Part shown: positions 44,202 to 53,141 of the stretch, in pieces | How the letters are laid out: every line of letters begins with the position of its first letter | How positions within the stretch are numbered: position 1 is the stretch's first letter | Assembly (NCBI RefSeq): GCF_963666545.1 | Contig: NZ_OY762899.1 | Location: 2,976,001-3,040,000 of the forward strand | Length of the DNA stretch: 64,000 nt | Origin: an uncultured Bacteroides sp. | GTDB taxonomy: Bacteria > Bacteroidota > Bacteroidia > Bacteroidales > Bacteroidaceae | Reading direction: 5' to 3' | Notes under the pieces: generated by a model | Seen by the model: only the letters and a program-made list of their open reading frames with translations | Database searches by the model: none | What the model was told of the DNA's origin: nothing | Position numbers and translations under genes: made by a program

Positions 44202-45015
44202 ATTCGCCTAATGTTTTGAGTTCTTTGGTTAATGGAGTGATGGCCGCTATAGCCTGTTTGTATCTCAGATAATCGCTGAATGACACGTCGACGTAAAATT
44301 GATATTCCCACTCACGGCCGATGATGGGGAGCGATTGTATTTTAGTCAGATTGATGTTATAGAAAGATAGAATGGAAAGGACTTGTGAAAGACTGCCTTC
44401 AGTGTGAGGGAGGGTGAAAACGATGTTTGCTTTGTTGATGTTCTGTTGCTGAACTTCATCCGCATGCCATGAATCGGCTATTACCAGAAAACGAGTGAAG
44501 TTGTGTTTATTTGTCTCGATGCCCTCTTGAAGAACCTTCATCCCGTAGCGTTCGGCGGCAGCCCGTGAGCAGATAGCAGCATGTCCTCTAAGGTTTTGTT
44601 CTTTGATCACCTCTGCGCTCAGTGCCGTGTCTTCAGTTTCAACGACCTTCATCTGTGGATGATGATTAAGGAAGTCCCTGCACTGCATCAAGGCGATGGG
44701 GTGGGAGTTGACCTCCGTTATATCATCCCAATCCTCGTCCGGCAAACAGACAAAGCTATGCGAGATACGTAACTTGTATTCACCAATGATCTGTGCACCA
44801 CTCTGTCGCAGCAACTCATTGTTTTGAAGCAAACTTCCGGCAATAGTGTTCTCAATAGCCAGTAGAGCTATTGTTTCACTATCCTTTTTCATTGCGGCAA
44901 AAACATCCTCAAACGTTGCACAGCAAATTAGTTTGATTTCTTCTCCCTCGAAATACTTGTGAGCGGCTATGTCGTGATACGAGCCTAATGTTCCTTGAAT
45001 TGCTACCTTTTTCAT
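44176..45015 (-). CDS. pheA: Prephenate dehydratase
   Basis: A 279-residue enzyme converting prephenate to phenylpyruvate. It has VAIQGTLGSYHDIAAHKYF, LLAIENTIAGSLLQNNELL, NSHPIALMQCRDFL, and the catalytic-region AAICSRAAAERYGMKVLQEGIE. KHNFTRFLVI follows, then an ACT regulatory domain (about residues 193-265, with VFTLPHTEGSLSQVLSIL) for Phe feedback. I chose ATG 45015 because the 13 codons in front of it run into the terminator hairpin. First structural gene of the operon, behind an attenuator. Confidence 0.95.
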   Translation of the reverse strand: MKKVAIQGTLGSYHDIAAHKYFEGEEIKLICCATFEDVFAAMKKDSETIALLAIENTIAGSLLQNNELLRQSGAQIIGEYKLRISHSFVCLPDEDWDDITEVNSHPIALMQCRDFLNHHPQMKVVETEDTALSAEVIKEQNLRGHAAICSRAAAERYGMKVLQEGIETNKHNFTRFLVIADSWHADEVQQQNINKANIVFTLPHTEGSLSQVLSILSFYNINLTKIQSLPIIGREWEYQFYVDVSFSDYLRYKQAIAAITPLTKELKTLGEYAEGKSSM

Positions 45016-45035
45016 CTTATCTAATGGTCTGATAC

Positions 45036-45067
45036 AAAAAAATCCCGCATCCAATATTGGAGCGGGA
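45036..45067 (-). terminator. Attenuator terminator upstream of pheA
   Basis: On the minus strand TCCCGC (45067-45062) pairs with GCGGGA (45048-45043), an inner TCCAA/TTGGA stem extends it past a single bulge, and seven Ts follow. It lies 20 bases before the pheA ATG, between promoter and gene, so it must be conditional. Its 5' arm TCCCGCTC (45067-45060) is also complementary to GAGCGGGA in the leader frame (45125-45118). Confidence 0.88.
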
Positions 45068-45101
45068 CTTCTTCAGTTTTTATTTTCAGTATTTACTTTC
45101 G

Positions 45102-45185
45102 TTAGATACATACAAATTCCCGCTCTACTCTCTGGCTAAAGTAAAAGTAAAAAAAGAAGGAAAATGTGTAAGCAAACGAATTCAT
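45102..45185 (-). CDS. pheL: Phe/Tyr-rich leader peptide of the pheA operon
   Basis: A 27-codon frame, ATG at 45185 to TAA at 45102-45104. It begins MNSFAYT and continues FSFFFYFYF, in all 8 Phe and 3 Tyr in 27 residues. Seven Phe and two Tyr fall in the nine-plus residues 8-16. It starts about 23 bases after the predicted transcription start. Its codons 20-23 carry GAGCGGGA, which can pair with the 5' arm of the downstream terminator. Stalling at Phe or Tyr codons would favour that pairing and allow read-through into pheA. The name is by analogy with enterobacterial pheL; homology is not implied. Confidence 0.82.
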   Translation of the reverse strand: MNSFAYTFSFFFYFYFSQRVEREFVCI

Positions 45186-45214
45186 ATAATCTATATTTGT
45201 TTCTATTACGTGGG

Positions 45215-45244
45215 CAAAAGTAATACATTTATCTTAAACGCAAA
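45215..45244 (-). promoter_or_regulatory. Promoter of the pheA operon
   Basis: On the minus strand TTTG (45244-45241), an 18-base spacer and TACTTTTG (45222-45215) match the Bacteroides consensus exactly. The predicted start is near 45208. Confidence 0.78.
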
Positions 45245-45381
45245 TGAAAAACGATATTTTTTTTGTTTTGGCGTGTATTAAATATGATTTTCTCATTTCG
45301 GGCACTTCCTTGTTGTCTGCTTGTTACATAAATATTGCATAAATAGGTGCTTCCATACCCGCTAGAGGAATGAAGAGATTT

Positions 45382-45422
45382 TAATTATATCCATAACTGA
45401 ACGTTTTATGCGGATATAATTA
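45382..45422 (-). terminator. Hairpin, possible former terminator of the LytTR/kinase operon
   Basis: TAATTATATCC (45382-45392) pairs perfectly with GGATATAATTA (45412-45422). On the minus strand only AAAATCTC follows, so the T run is poor. Without the IS element it would lie about 50 bases past the response-regulator stop. Confidence 0.4.
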
Positions 45423-45453
45423 TTATAGTTCAATAATGCAAAGATGATAAATG

Positions 45454-45461
45454 AATAATCG
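45454..45461. repeat. Left target-site duplication of the IS256-family element
   Basis: AATAATCG, identical to 46836-46843. Confidence 0.92.
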
Positions 45462-46835
45462 GGCACTGTCCATAATTTTGTGTAAACTATATTCGGGTTC
45501 GAGCTTTAGTCGAGTGCTAAAGTTCGATTCTGTTTTCAAAGATAACTAAAAATTGATTCATAACCACACCCCAATTTCTTATAGGCATCGTCCATTTCTT
45601 TTCAATCTCACTAATAGCCAACCAAACGGACTTTCTGAGGGCATCGTCAGTAGGAAATGATAATTTTGTTTTGGTATATTTCCGTATCTTGCCATTCAGA
45701 TTTTCGATTAAATTGGTTGTATAAATGATAGTACGTATCTCTATGGGAAAATCAAAGAAAGCAGTCAGATCGTTCCAGTTGCGATGCCAACTTTGTACGG
45801 CATGACGATATTTAGCACCCCATTTTCGCTCAAATTCTTCCAATGCGATGGCTGCTTGGTCTCGATTGACGGAGGTATAAATCTCTTTCATATCAGCCGT
45901 AAACTCTTTTAAATCCTTCCATACAACATATCTACATGAATTACGTATTTGATGTACCACACATATTTGAGTTGTGGATTGGGGAAATACAGCACGTATG
46001 GTTTCGGTAAAGCCATTTAGGTTGTCAGTTACCGTTATAAGTATATCCTCCACACCACGTGCTTTGAGATCCGTTAGAACAGACATCCAAAAAGAAGAGC
46101 TTTCAGTCTTCCCGATCCACATACCAAGAACTTCTTTGTAGCCACGGTTATTAAGCCCCACACATAGATAAACAGTCTTGTTTATAACTTTTCCTGATTC
46201 TCTAACCTTGAATACGATGCCATCCATCCAAACAATCATATATAATCGTTCTAGCGGGCGATTCTGCCACTCAATTGCAGCCTGAGTGACTTTATTGGTA
46301 ATGATTGATATTGCACTGGTTGAGAGGCTTATTTGATAAATATCTCGTAACTCATCCTCAATATCAGATACGCTCATTCCCTTTGCATAAAGAGAGATAA
46401 CCAGGCGTTCTATAGATAAACCACGACTTTGATGTTTGGGAACCACAATAGGTTCAAACTCTCCTTTGCGATCACGAGGAACTTCGATTAGATGCTCACC
46501 ATGCTCGCTCTGAATCTTCTTGCTAAAGCTTCCATTGCGAGAGTTACCACTGTTATAACCATCAGTACTATGCTTGTCATAACCTAAATGGGCATCCATC
46601 TCACCCTGAAGCATTTGTTCCAATACTTGAGAATGAAGATCTTTGAGAAACTGACTAACATCTTCCTCTGTCTTGAATTGACTCAAGAACTCTTTACTGA
46701 GCATCTCGGCAGGAACTGCCTGGCGCTTTTCTCGTTTTGACATAACACTATCCATATTTTTATTTTTAAAGATAAAAAAAATAACTCGAATCTAAAGACC
46801 CGAGCTAGAGTTTACACAATATATTGGATAGTGCC
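45462..46835 (-). mobile_element. Complete IS256-family insertion sequence
   Basis: A 1374-bp element. Terminal inverted repeats of 27 bp (45462-45488 and 46809-46835) share the ends GGCACT/AGTGCC and the inner part GTGTAAACT, with a few mismatches between. It encodes one intact transposase and nothing else. It is flanked by a perfect 8-bp duplication, as expected for this family, so the insertion is recent. It landed 7 bases outside the stop region of the LytTR gene (14 bases from its last codon) and away from the pheA promoter. Confidence 0.93.
45517..46755 (-). CDS. IS256-family transposase
   Basis: A 412-residue DDE transposase of the Transposase_mut (PF00872) type. The N-terminal part has [21 protein letters not shown] and [11 protein letters not shown]. 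The catalytic core has the first Asp in [16 protein letters not shown], the second in [27 protein letters not shown], and the third acidic residue in the region [35 protein letters not shown] follows near the end. The frame is intact and fills the element, so it should be active. Confidence 0.95.
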   Translation of the reverse strand: MDSVMSKREKRQAVPAEMLSKEFLSQFKTEEDVSQFLKDLHSQVLEQMLQGEMDAHLGYDKHSTDGYNSGNSRNGSFSKKIQSEHGEHLIEVPRDRKGEFEPIVVPKHQSRGLSIERLVISLYAKGMSVSDIEDELRDIYQISLSTSAISIITNKVTQAAIEWQNRPLERLYMIVWMDGIVFKVRESGKVINKTVYLCVGLNNRGYKEVLGMWIGKTESSSFWMSVLTDLKARGVEDILITVTDNLNGFTETIRAVFPQSTTQICVVHQIRNSCRYVVWKDLKEFTADMKEIYTSVNRDQAAIALEEFERKWGAKYRHAVQSWHRNWNDLTAFFDFPIEIRTIIYTTNLIENLNGKIRKYTKTKLSFPTDDALRKSVWLAISEIEKKWTMPIRNWGVVMNQFLVIFENRIEL

Positions 46836-46843
46836 AATAATCG
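46836..46843. repeat. Right target-site duplication of the IS256-family element
   Basis: AATAATCG, identical to 45454-45461. Confidence 0.92.
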
Positions 46844-46849
46844 TATTTT

Positions 46850-47614
46850 TTAGATCATAAAAAAGCGATCTTGTACCGAATTGAAGAAGTTTCGGGAAAT
46901 ATTGAGATTGTTTGCTTTTTCAAAAGGTGGTACCATAATACATTTCCTTCCTTCAATGCAACTTAGATATGAGATATTGATAATCTGCTGCTGGTTAATC
47001 TGTGTAAAAGCAGAAGCAAGCTTCAGAATATCTTCGGCGCTGGTATTTCTCTTGAGTTGGATGCGTTGGTTTTCAAGGATAACAAACCAATGCTTTTGTT
47101 CTTTTATGTACTCAAGATAACCTATTTCTTCAAATCTCAAAGATCGGTATCCTTTAATAGTTGTAATAAGAACATGCGAATTATCTTTGGCGTATAGCGT
47201 AGACAGTGACTCCTGCAAAGAACCTTTCTTTTCTTCCGACTGCATATAATGCAGAAAACGGTTAATAACCATCAAAAACTCCGTTTCGGTATAAGGCTTT
47301 AAGAGGTAGTCAAAAGCCGATTCACGAAGAGCTTCCAGCAGGTATTTGTCATAGGCGGTATAAAAAACAACCTGCATTGGCCAGCTAACCAAATCTTTTA
47401 TTTCTCTTAGCAATTCGAATCCACTAACTTCCGGCATTTCTACATCCAGAAAAAGTAAATCGGGCTTATTCTTCAGAATTAGCTCTCTGCCTTTTTGAGG
47501 GACCTGTACCGTCTTGATTACATCAATCATATTGATGTCTTGCAAAGAAGCACATAAATTTGAAATTCCTTCCGGTTCATCATCTATGATGATGCTAGTA
47601 TACTTTTCTTTCAT
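46850..47614 (-). CDS. LytTR response regulator (paired with the adjacent kinase)
   Basis: A 254-residue regulator. The receiver domain (about residues 5-120) has the acidic pair IIIDDEPE, phospho-acceptor Asp57 in LLFLDVEMP, Thr in FYTAYDKY and Lys in YLLKPYTE. The LytTR DNA-binding domain spans about 150-250, with ITTIKGYRSLRFEEIGYLEY and NTSAEDILKLASAFTQINQQ. Its start overlaps the kinase stop by 4 bases. It is collinear and of equal length with the regulator at 53142-53906. Confidence 0.93.
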   Translation of the reverse strand: MKEKYTSIIIDDEPEGISNLCASLQDINMIDVIKTVQVPQKGRELILKNKPDLLFLDVEMPEVSGFELLREIKDLVSWPMQVVFYTAYDKYLLEALRESAFDYLLKPYTETEFLMVINRFLHYMQSEEKKGSLQESLSTLYAKDNSHVLITTIKGYRSLRFEEIGYLEYIKEQKHWFVILENQRIQLKRNTSAEDILKLASAFTQINQQQIINISYLSCIEGRKCIMVPPFEKANNLNISRNFFNSVQDRFFMI

Positions 47615-49629
47615 TTATATTCAAACTTAAAATAATGCGGAATAAAAATTTCAACACTTGTTCCGGTTTCTCCCGGAGTATTCATATTATTTATGTTGAA
47701 TGTGATCTTTTGAGCGTTTTTTTCATTCAATATCTGCATGGTTTGGTTCAGCACTTTAAGTCCGGTTCCTGTGCCTGAAGTTGAAGATTCTCTATCAGGA
47801 TGATACCCTCTTCCGTTGTCTATAACAAAGATTCGTATGCCTTGCTCTTCCCTGATTATCTTAATTATTAGTCTTTTTTCTCCTTCAAGTTGTGATAATC
47901 CATGCTTAATGGCGTTTTCAATAGGTATTTGCATCATCATTGGGATAATTTTGATGGTCTTTAAGTCGATCACTGGGCTAATATCCCATCTGTTTACGAA
48001 ATTCCCTCCAATTCTTTGTTTGCTTAACTCGATATAAGCTTTAGCAAAGTCTATTTCATCACTAAGTGGAATACTTTCTTGGTCAGCCATTTCAAGGCTT
48101 TTGCGTAGTAGATGGACTAATGTATACAAGCGGACTTTCTTCTCTTCATCGAGATCTTGCATCTCATTATTAAGAACGTTGAACATAAAATGAGGAGAGA
48201 TTCGATTTCTTATGTTACCTATTCTTAGGCTTGTTATTTGCCCTATATATCGCATGCGTTGAATATTATTCCTTCTCTTAACAACGTAATACCCAAAGAT
48301 CGTTCCTAGTAAGCCTAATATAGATATAAGTATCCAAATATATGTACTAAGTTTGAAGGCTTTAACTTCTGCATTTTGTTTCTGTATGTGCAAATCTTTC
48401 TTCATTAGAGTGCTGTCTTGTTTATAGCGCATATCCAGATCAGCAATTCTTTTTTGTGTGATATCGTTGCGAAGTGAGTCATTTAATAGCGAGTTTTTGA
48501 GAAGATATTTATATGCCTTTTTATAATTCTCCTCCTTTAAAGATAGCTTTTCCAGATATTTGGTGCGAATAGATACGATATTCGGCTCTATGCCTTCATC
48601 GTTTTGTATTTCTTGTTGTAGCTTCTTAGCCGAAGAAAAATTGTTTTGAGCTATGGCGAGACCTATTTTAATCGTGTTGATATAATAGAGGATGCTTTTG
48701 TGATCAACCGTTTTAAAATAAGGTTCAGCTTTTTCATAGTAGTATCTACATGAGTCCAACTTGTTTAAGTTTAAATAGACATCAGCTAAGTTGGTGCTTA
48801 CCAAATTTTTAAAATAGTCATAATCCGTTTTTGCTAAATAACTTTCAGCTCGTTTGAACCAGATAAGAGCATTCTTATATTCTTCTTTATAGTAATAATA
48901 GTTACCTCTGTTGTTGCAAAAGATGATTTTTTCATCAAATCTTCTGTCTTTGTACTCTTTTTCTGCTTGCAGATAATACATATTGGCCAACTTAAAATCC
49001 CTTAGCCCCAAGTAAATATCGGCTAACCCATAATAAAAAGGAAATTTCTCTTTCTTAAGATCCAATGAATCGCTGATGGAGAGACCTAATCTTAAGTAGT
49101 AGGCGGCAGTAGCTAGATCACCTTTCGTCTTATATTGATCAGATAGATTTATGTATATGTCAGGTAAACTTTCTTTGTCTGGTGGACATTGTAGCGCTTT
49201 TATTAAATATGTAATAGCAGTGTCTGGTTGGTACATCAATGAGTAGTAAGCCCCAAAAGAGTTGTTTACTGACGCTAATAATTCTTGCCTTCTGGGTGTT
49301 ATCGGTTGTTTTTCGAGGAAAGTAAATACTTCTTTTTTCATTGCTATTCCGGAATCATATTTATTTTCCAATAAATATGCAGTGGCATAGGCTTCGTATG
49401 CATCATAATATTTCAGGCTGTCTTTGGTGGCTATCATGGCTTCCTTTAACTGGCGTTTGGATAATGGAAGATCTTTGAAAAGTTGATCTCTTCCTGAGTC
49501 GAGCAACGAGTCAGCTTTTAGTTCCGATTTATCGCGGGAACCTCTATTGTTGCATGCGGAGGTAAGGAAAAAGCAGATAAATGCAACTATTGTGCCCCAA
49601 CTAACAATTCGTGTGTATAGTCTTTTCAT
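47611..49629 (-). CDS. TPR-containing sensor histidine kinase (LytS/His_kinase type)
   Basis: A 672-residue kinase. A signal sequence with a lipobox-like FLTSAC (Cys26) leads into a periplasmic alpha-helical region (about residues 35-420) with several TPR-type repeats, such as YINLSDQYKTKGDLATAAYYLRLGL in part. One membrane segment lies at about 428-450. The kinase part has the phospho-acceptor His480 in ISPHFMFNVLNNEM, the N box in IPIENAIKHGLSQLEGE, and the G boxes DNGRGYH and GTGTGLKVLNQTM. The periplasmic TPRs should sense an envelope signal or a partner protein. It is cotranscribed with the LytTR regulator. Confidence 0.9.
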   Translation of the reverse strand: MKRLYTRIVSWGTIVAFICFFLTSACNNRGSRDKSELKADSLLDSGRDQLFKDLPLSKRQLKEAMIATKDSLKYYDAYEAYATAYLLENKYDSGIAMKKEVFTFLEKQPITPRRQELLASVNNSFGAYYSLMYQPDTAITYLIKALQCPPDKESLPDIYINLSDQYKTKGDLATAAYYLRLGLSISDSLDLKKEKFPFYYGLADIYLGLRDFKLANMYYLQAEKEYKDRRFDEKIIFCNNRGNYYYYKEEYKNALIWFKRAESYLAKTDYDYFKNLVSTNLADVYLNLNKLDSCRYYYEKAEPYFKTVDHKSILYYINTIKIGLAIAQNNFSSAKKLQQEIQNDEGIEPNIVSIRTKYLEKLSLKEENYKKAYKYLLKNSLLNDSLRNDITQKRIADLDMRYKQDSTLMKKDLHIQKQNAEVKAFKLSTYIWILISILGLLGTIFGYYVVKRRNNIQRMRYIGQITSLRIGNIRNRISPHFMFNVLNNEMQDLDEEKKVRLYTLVHLLRKSLEMADQESIPLSDEIDFAKAYIELSKQRIGGNFVNRWDISPVIDLKTIKIIPMMMQIPIENAIKHGLSQLEGEKRLIIKIIREEQGIRIFVIDNGRGYHPDRESSTSGTGTGLKVLNQTMQILNEKNAQKITFNINNMNTPGETGTSVEIFIPHYFKFEYK

Positions 49630-49678
49630 TATTGAAAGCTCGATTGAGATTATTATTTGTTTTGTATCTTGTTACTCA

Positions 49679-49709
49679 CAAATATATGTATTTATAAAGT
49701 AATAACAAT
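49679..49709 (-). promoter_or_regulatory. Promoter of the kinase-regulator operon
   Basis: On the minus strand, ATTG (49709-49706), a 19-base spacer and TATATTTG (49686-49679). The rest of the 375-bp gap up to the lipoprotein gene is very A+T-rich and holds only this promoter and the terminator at 49934-49976. Confidence 0.6.
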
Positions 49710-49933
49710 GTATATTTAATTATTTATTTGTTATTTATTTGTGTTTTATCTATTGCTATAGATAAATGAATCCCGTAAATGGATAATGAGTGTTCTATAG
49801 ATGTATTTTACAACTTTATATTAACTATTATGCGCTTTATACTACTTCTTAATATTACTTTGATCTTTTTTTTCTCTGTTTTTTTGTTTGTTTTGTCTTT
49901 ATTTGATTGTCTACATTTTGTTTTTATTTGGAA

Positions 49934-49976
49934 CAAAAAATGAAAGAGGGAAGAACTTTATTGTTCTCCCCTCTTT
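49934..49976 (-). terminator. Terminator of the coiled-coil lipoprotein gene
   Basis: AAAGAGGGAAGAAC (49943-49956) pairs with GTTCTCCCCTCTTT (49963-49976) with one mismatch. On the minus strand it is followed by ATTTTTT. Confidence 0.82.
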
Positions 49977-50004
49977 GAGGTTAAAAAGACAACTGATACT
50001 ATTA

Positions 50005-52818
50005 TTACGGTTTAAGAATAGTAAAGTCTATTGTCTTATTAAATGTGTTACCAAATTCATCCTTTATTGTAATGATTAAAGTTGAAGGAACGTTTTCGTT
50101 GACTACAGCGTGATCACTCTTTTTGTCGAATTTAATAGAACCATCAAGCTGTAATATTGGTTTGTAATATTCATCTATAATATTAGCACCACTAATAGTT
50201 TTAAGTTCAATGATTGATTTTATATCATTCTGTCCAGCTATTAGTTTCATATCAGTTGTATTCTTATCATTCGCTCTTGTAATGATATATCCATCAGCCT
50301 CTAGGGTTTTGGTGGTTGCGGGGTATGTAATGGTGAAATCTCCATTAAGGCTTATCACTGATTCTTCAGGAATGCTAGCAAATTTGATTGCGAATGCTGT
50401 ACTCCATACAGGTTTCCAAGAATTGTTAGCTGTAACTGATGATATTGTGCCATAATTGTATGATACCTTCATGTCTATTGAACTCTTTTCTTTTCCAACA
50501 AGACTATTGTCTACCTGAATCATCTTACTATCGGTAAAATCGATTTTCGTACCTAGATTATTCATACTTGCAAAGTTAAAGTATGAGCTATTGAGGTCAG
50601 TGATCATATTGAAGATCTTCGTATATTTAAATGTTGCTTTGCTTGAACTACCGGTGAACTCTGGGTATACAGTAATAATTCCGTTGTTTAACATTCCTGT
50701 TTTAGCTGAAAATGCGCTTGGGAAGGCTGGCATGGTTTTGCTTAATGTAATGGGGACATTTAGAACCTGTAGGCCACTGGCATTTGTGAAAGCGATATTA
50801 CCTGTTACCGATCCGTTATCCGGGATTTTGGTCAAATCAATATTAGTAAGTTTGATTGCAGCTATATCCTTAATATTACTAGTCGTATTTAAAACAAGTA
50901 CAGTGCTAAGATCTTCTTTATAGAAATCGGCGGAAATGTTACTCATGCCAGTAATAGAAACATTGTATGATCCATGGAGCAAATTAGATGCATCTGCGTC
51001 TGTTGTTGCAAGATTAGCGCTCATTTTAACTGCTCTTGGCATATTGTAGATATTGCCTGCTTCAGCGGCTTCCGGTGTGACAGTTGCAGAAAATGAAGGT
51101 GCTGCAGAATTCTGTTTGCCACAGACTACTGAGAATGCTTTGCTTAATAATCGATTTCCAGAAAAATCAACTGCTCGTATAATGAAGTGTATTGTTTTAC
51201 CATTAGCCTCGTCACTTGGGATATTAATACTAAATTTATTTTCTTTGCTGACCGCATTAATTCCTGTTATTTTATAGCTTCTCCATACGGCCATGTCATT
51301 ATCGGTGATACCACTTGCCGGATCTTGATAAAGGGTGATGTAGCTTGCGTAAATCCCTTCATTATTACCTTGTGTGCTAACAGCGAATGGGGCGTTGATT
51401 TCTACAGGTATATTATTTCCTATTGTAACTCCGTTAACTGTAGAACTGATGATGTCGCTTGGGAGCGTGTAGTTACTGCTGAGAGCAAATGTCAATTTAT
51501 AGGGTGAAGCGGTAACTCGGTTACTACTTTCTCCATCTTTGATGTCTTTTGTAGTTTCCTTTGCTGCAATAGCAAAAAGATATTTCTTACTACCTGTTTT
51601 TGTTGCTATGCTAAATTTAGTTGCATCAAAGTCATTTTTTAATTGAGCTGTTACCTCCCAAATGCCACCTATAGATTTGGCTCTAGTCAATACTTCCTCA
51701 TTGGCTTTTACTGTTAAATTAACAAAGTTGTCGAGTGTTTCTCCGTTACTCTTTATGAGAGAGAAGGTTGATCCATCAACTTCAGCAGTTGAAGGAGATA
51801 CTTGAATTTGTATTTTCTCTGATTCCATTGTATACTTTTGTCCTCTCTTAAAAGGTATGCCTCCACTTACTCCGGATTCATCGCCAAAAGTGTAATCGTC
51901 TTGTGTGCAAGCAACAGTTGTCAGATCAATATCAGAAGAGGGTTCACTCACAAAGCTAATATTTGTAATCATAGAAAAGAATAGGCTACCTAGAGTATTA
52001 ATCTTAGTGTTTATCTTGTCGATAGAGGCACTTAGATTTTCTATTGAAGTTTTATTCGTATCAACAGCAGCTTGAACAACGGCTAACTCTTCTTTAGTCG
52101 CAGCTTTGACTAAAGCAGCTTTCTGGGTTTCAAGATTTGCTAGAAGCTCTTTAATCTTGTCTTGTACTGCGCTTAATTCTTCAGAATGAGTACCGGTTAG
52201 AGTTTCTAAGTGCTTAATGGTACTGCCCTGTATTTCAAGTGCCTTCCTTTGCTCGGCAATGTCACCTAGGGCTTGCTCAACTTCAGTAGAAAGAGTTTGC
52301 AACGAATTGTCTATCTGGTCAATACGTGTCATTGCAGACTGTAACTTACCTACTGTCTCTACCAAATCGGTATAACCAACTAGTGTTTTTTGGATACTAC
52401 TTAAGCCTTTTTCAACACTTGTGAGTCTTTCTTCAATACTTTTTGCTGATTGAGTCAGCGTAGTAATGTTACTCGTGTTAGAGTTGATTAAAGCTGTAAG
52501 ATCAGTTTTAATTGCTGTCATCTCAGCTAAAGAAGAAGCAATAGCGTCAGCTTTGGCTTGCAAAGCAGCTTTCTCGGCGTCACTTGTTGCTTTAGCAATA
52601 GCAGCAGTTACATCCGTTTGTGCGGATTTTAGGCTGGCAATAGATGCTTCCAAAGCTGTAGCTTTGGTTGAAAGATCGGAGTTTGTCGCTGTGATAGACT
52701 CCTTCACACCGTCGATGTCATCATCATAGTCTTTACAACCGATGAAAGAAACCGTGGTAGAAAATGCTAATGCCCCGAGAAGCACTACTTTTACAAAATT
52801 CTTTTTCATAAGTTTCAA
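50005..52818 (-). CDS. Large coiled-coil lipoprotein, probably surface exposed
   Basis: A 937-residue lipoprotein. The signal ends in SFIGC (Cys28) and is followed by KDYDDDIDG. This start resembles the Bacteroides proteins labelled PL29-lyase N-terminal domain/DUF4988, and acidic residues after Cys fit the surface-export signal known for Bacteroidetes lipoproteins. Residues of about 37-290 are a nearly continuous coiled coil rich in Ala, Thr, Ser, Leu and Glu. The remainder is beta-rich, probably several Ig-like or all-beta domains, with no catalytic motif I recognise. MKKNF (ATG 52809) is an alternative start. Flanked by two LytTR regulators. Confidence 0.8.
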   Translation of the reverse strand: MKLMKKNFVKVVLLGALAFSTTVSFIGCKDYDDDIDGVKESITATNSDLSTKATALEASIASLKSAQTDVTAAIAKATSDAEKAALQAKADAIASSLAEMTAIKTDLTALINSNTSNITTLTQSAKSIEERLTSVEKGLSSIQKTLVGYTDLVETVGKLQSAMTRIDQIDNSLQTLSTEVEQALGDIAEQRKALEIQGSTIKHLETLTGTHSEELSAVQDKIKELLANLETQKAALVKAATKEELAVVQAAVDTNKTSIENLSASIDKINTKINTLGSLFFSMITNISFVSEPSSDIDLTTVACTQDDYTFGDESGVSGGIPFKRGQKYTMESEKIQIQVSPSTAEVDGSTFSLIKSNGETLDNFVNLTVKANEEVLTRAKSIGGIWEVTAQLKNDFDATKFSIATKTGSKKYLFAIAAKETTKDIKDGESSNRVTASPYKLTFALSSNYTLPSDIISSTVNGVTIGNNIPVEINAPFAVSTQGNNEGIYASYITLYQDPASGITDNDMAVWRSYKITGINAVSKENKFSINIPSDEANGKTIHFIIRAVDFSGNRLLSKAFSVVCGKQNSAAPSFSATVTPEAAEAGNIYNMPRAVKMSANLATTDADASNLLHGSYNVSITGMSNISADFYKEDLSTVLVLNTTSNIKDIAAIKLTNIDLTKIPDNGSVTGNIAFTNASGLQVLNVPITLSKTMPAFPSAFSAKTGMLNNGIITVYPEFTGSSSKATFKYTKIFNMITDLNSSYFNFASMNNLGTKIDFTDSKMIQVDNSLVGKEKSSIDMKVSYNYGTISSVTANNSWKPVWSTAFAIKFASIPEESVISLNGDFTITYPATTKTLEADGYIITRANDKNTTDMKLIAGQNDIKSIIELKTISGANIIDEYYKPILQLDGSIKFDKKSDHAVVNENVPSTLIITIKDEFGNTFNKTIDFTILKP

Positions 52819-53141
52819 ATTACATTAATAATATATTATTAGATACACGAAATTTCAATAATAATAAGAAGCACCAAATCATCTTCTCTATAGCAGTTTA
52901 GCGTCAGAAGACTGTACTTCTCTTGTTTATTTTAATGCGAATTTATCTAAAGAATTTAGACCTGACAAGATGGCATATTGGTGTATATGCTATGTACTGC
53001 TTTTTGATGTCTTTATGTGGTAGGAATAAGTGTTTATGTTGCATTAAAAAAGTGAATAAAATATTGCCTTTTTATATAATTGATGTTGCTACAGAGGAGA
53101 AATAGTCTAATTAAGGAGGAGTCGCACTGATAGGAGCGATG
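52819..53141. other. Gap upstream of the coiled-coil lipoprotein gene
   Basis: 323 bp, A+T-rich. I find no exact TAnnTTTG box facing the lipoprotein gene, unlike most genes here, so it may use an activator-dependent promoter. A 60-codon frame on the plus strand (52923-53105) has no supporting feature. Confidence 0.4.

Noticed and set aside
52923-53105. A 60-codon plus-strand frame upstream of the coiled-coil lipoprotein gene
   Set aside because: Cysteine-rich and hydrophobic with no family likeness, no promoter facing it and opposite in strand to all neighbours.
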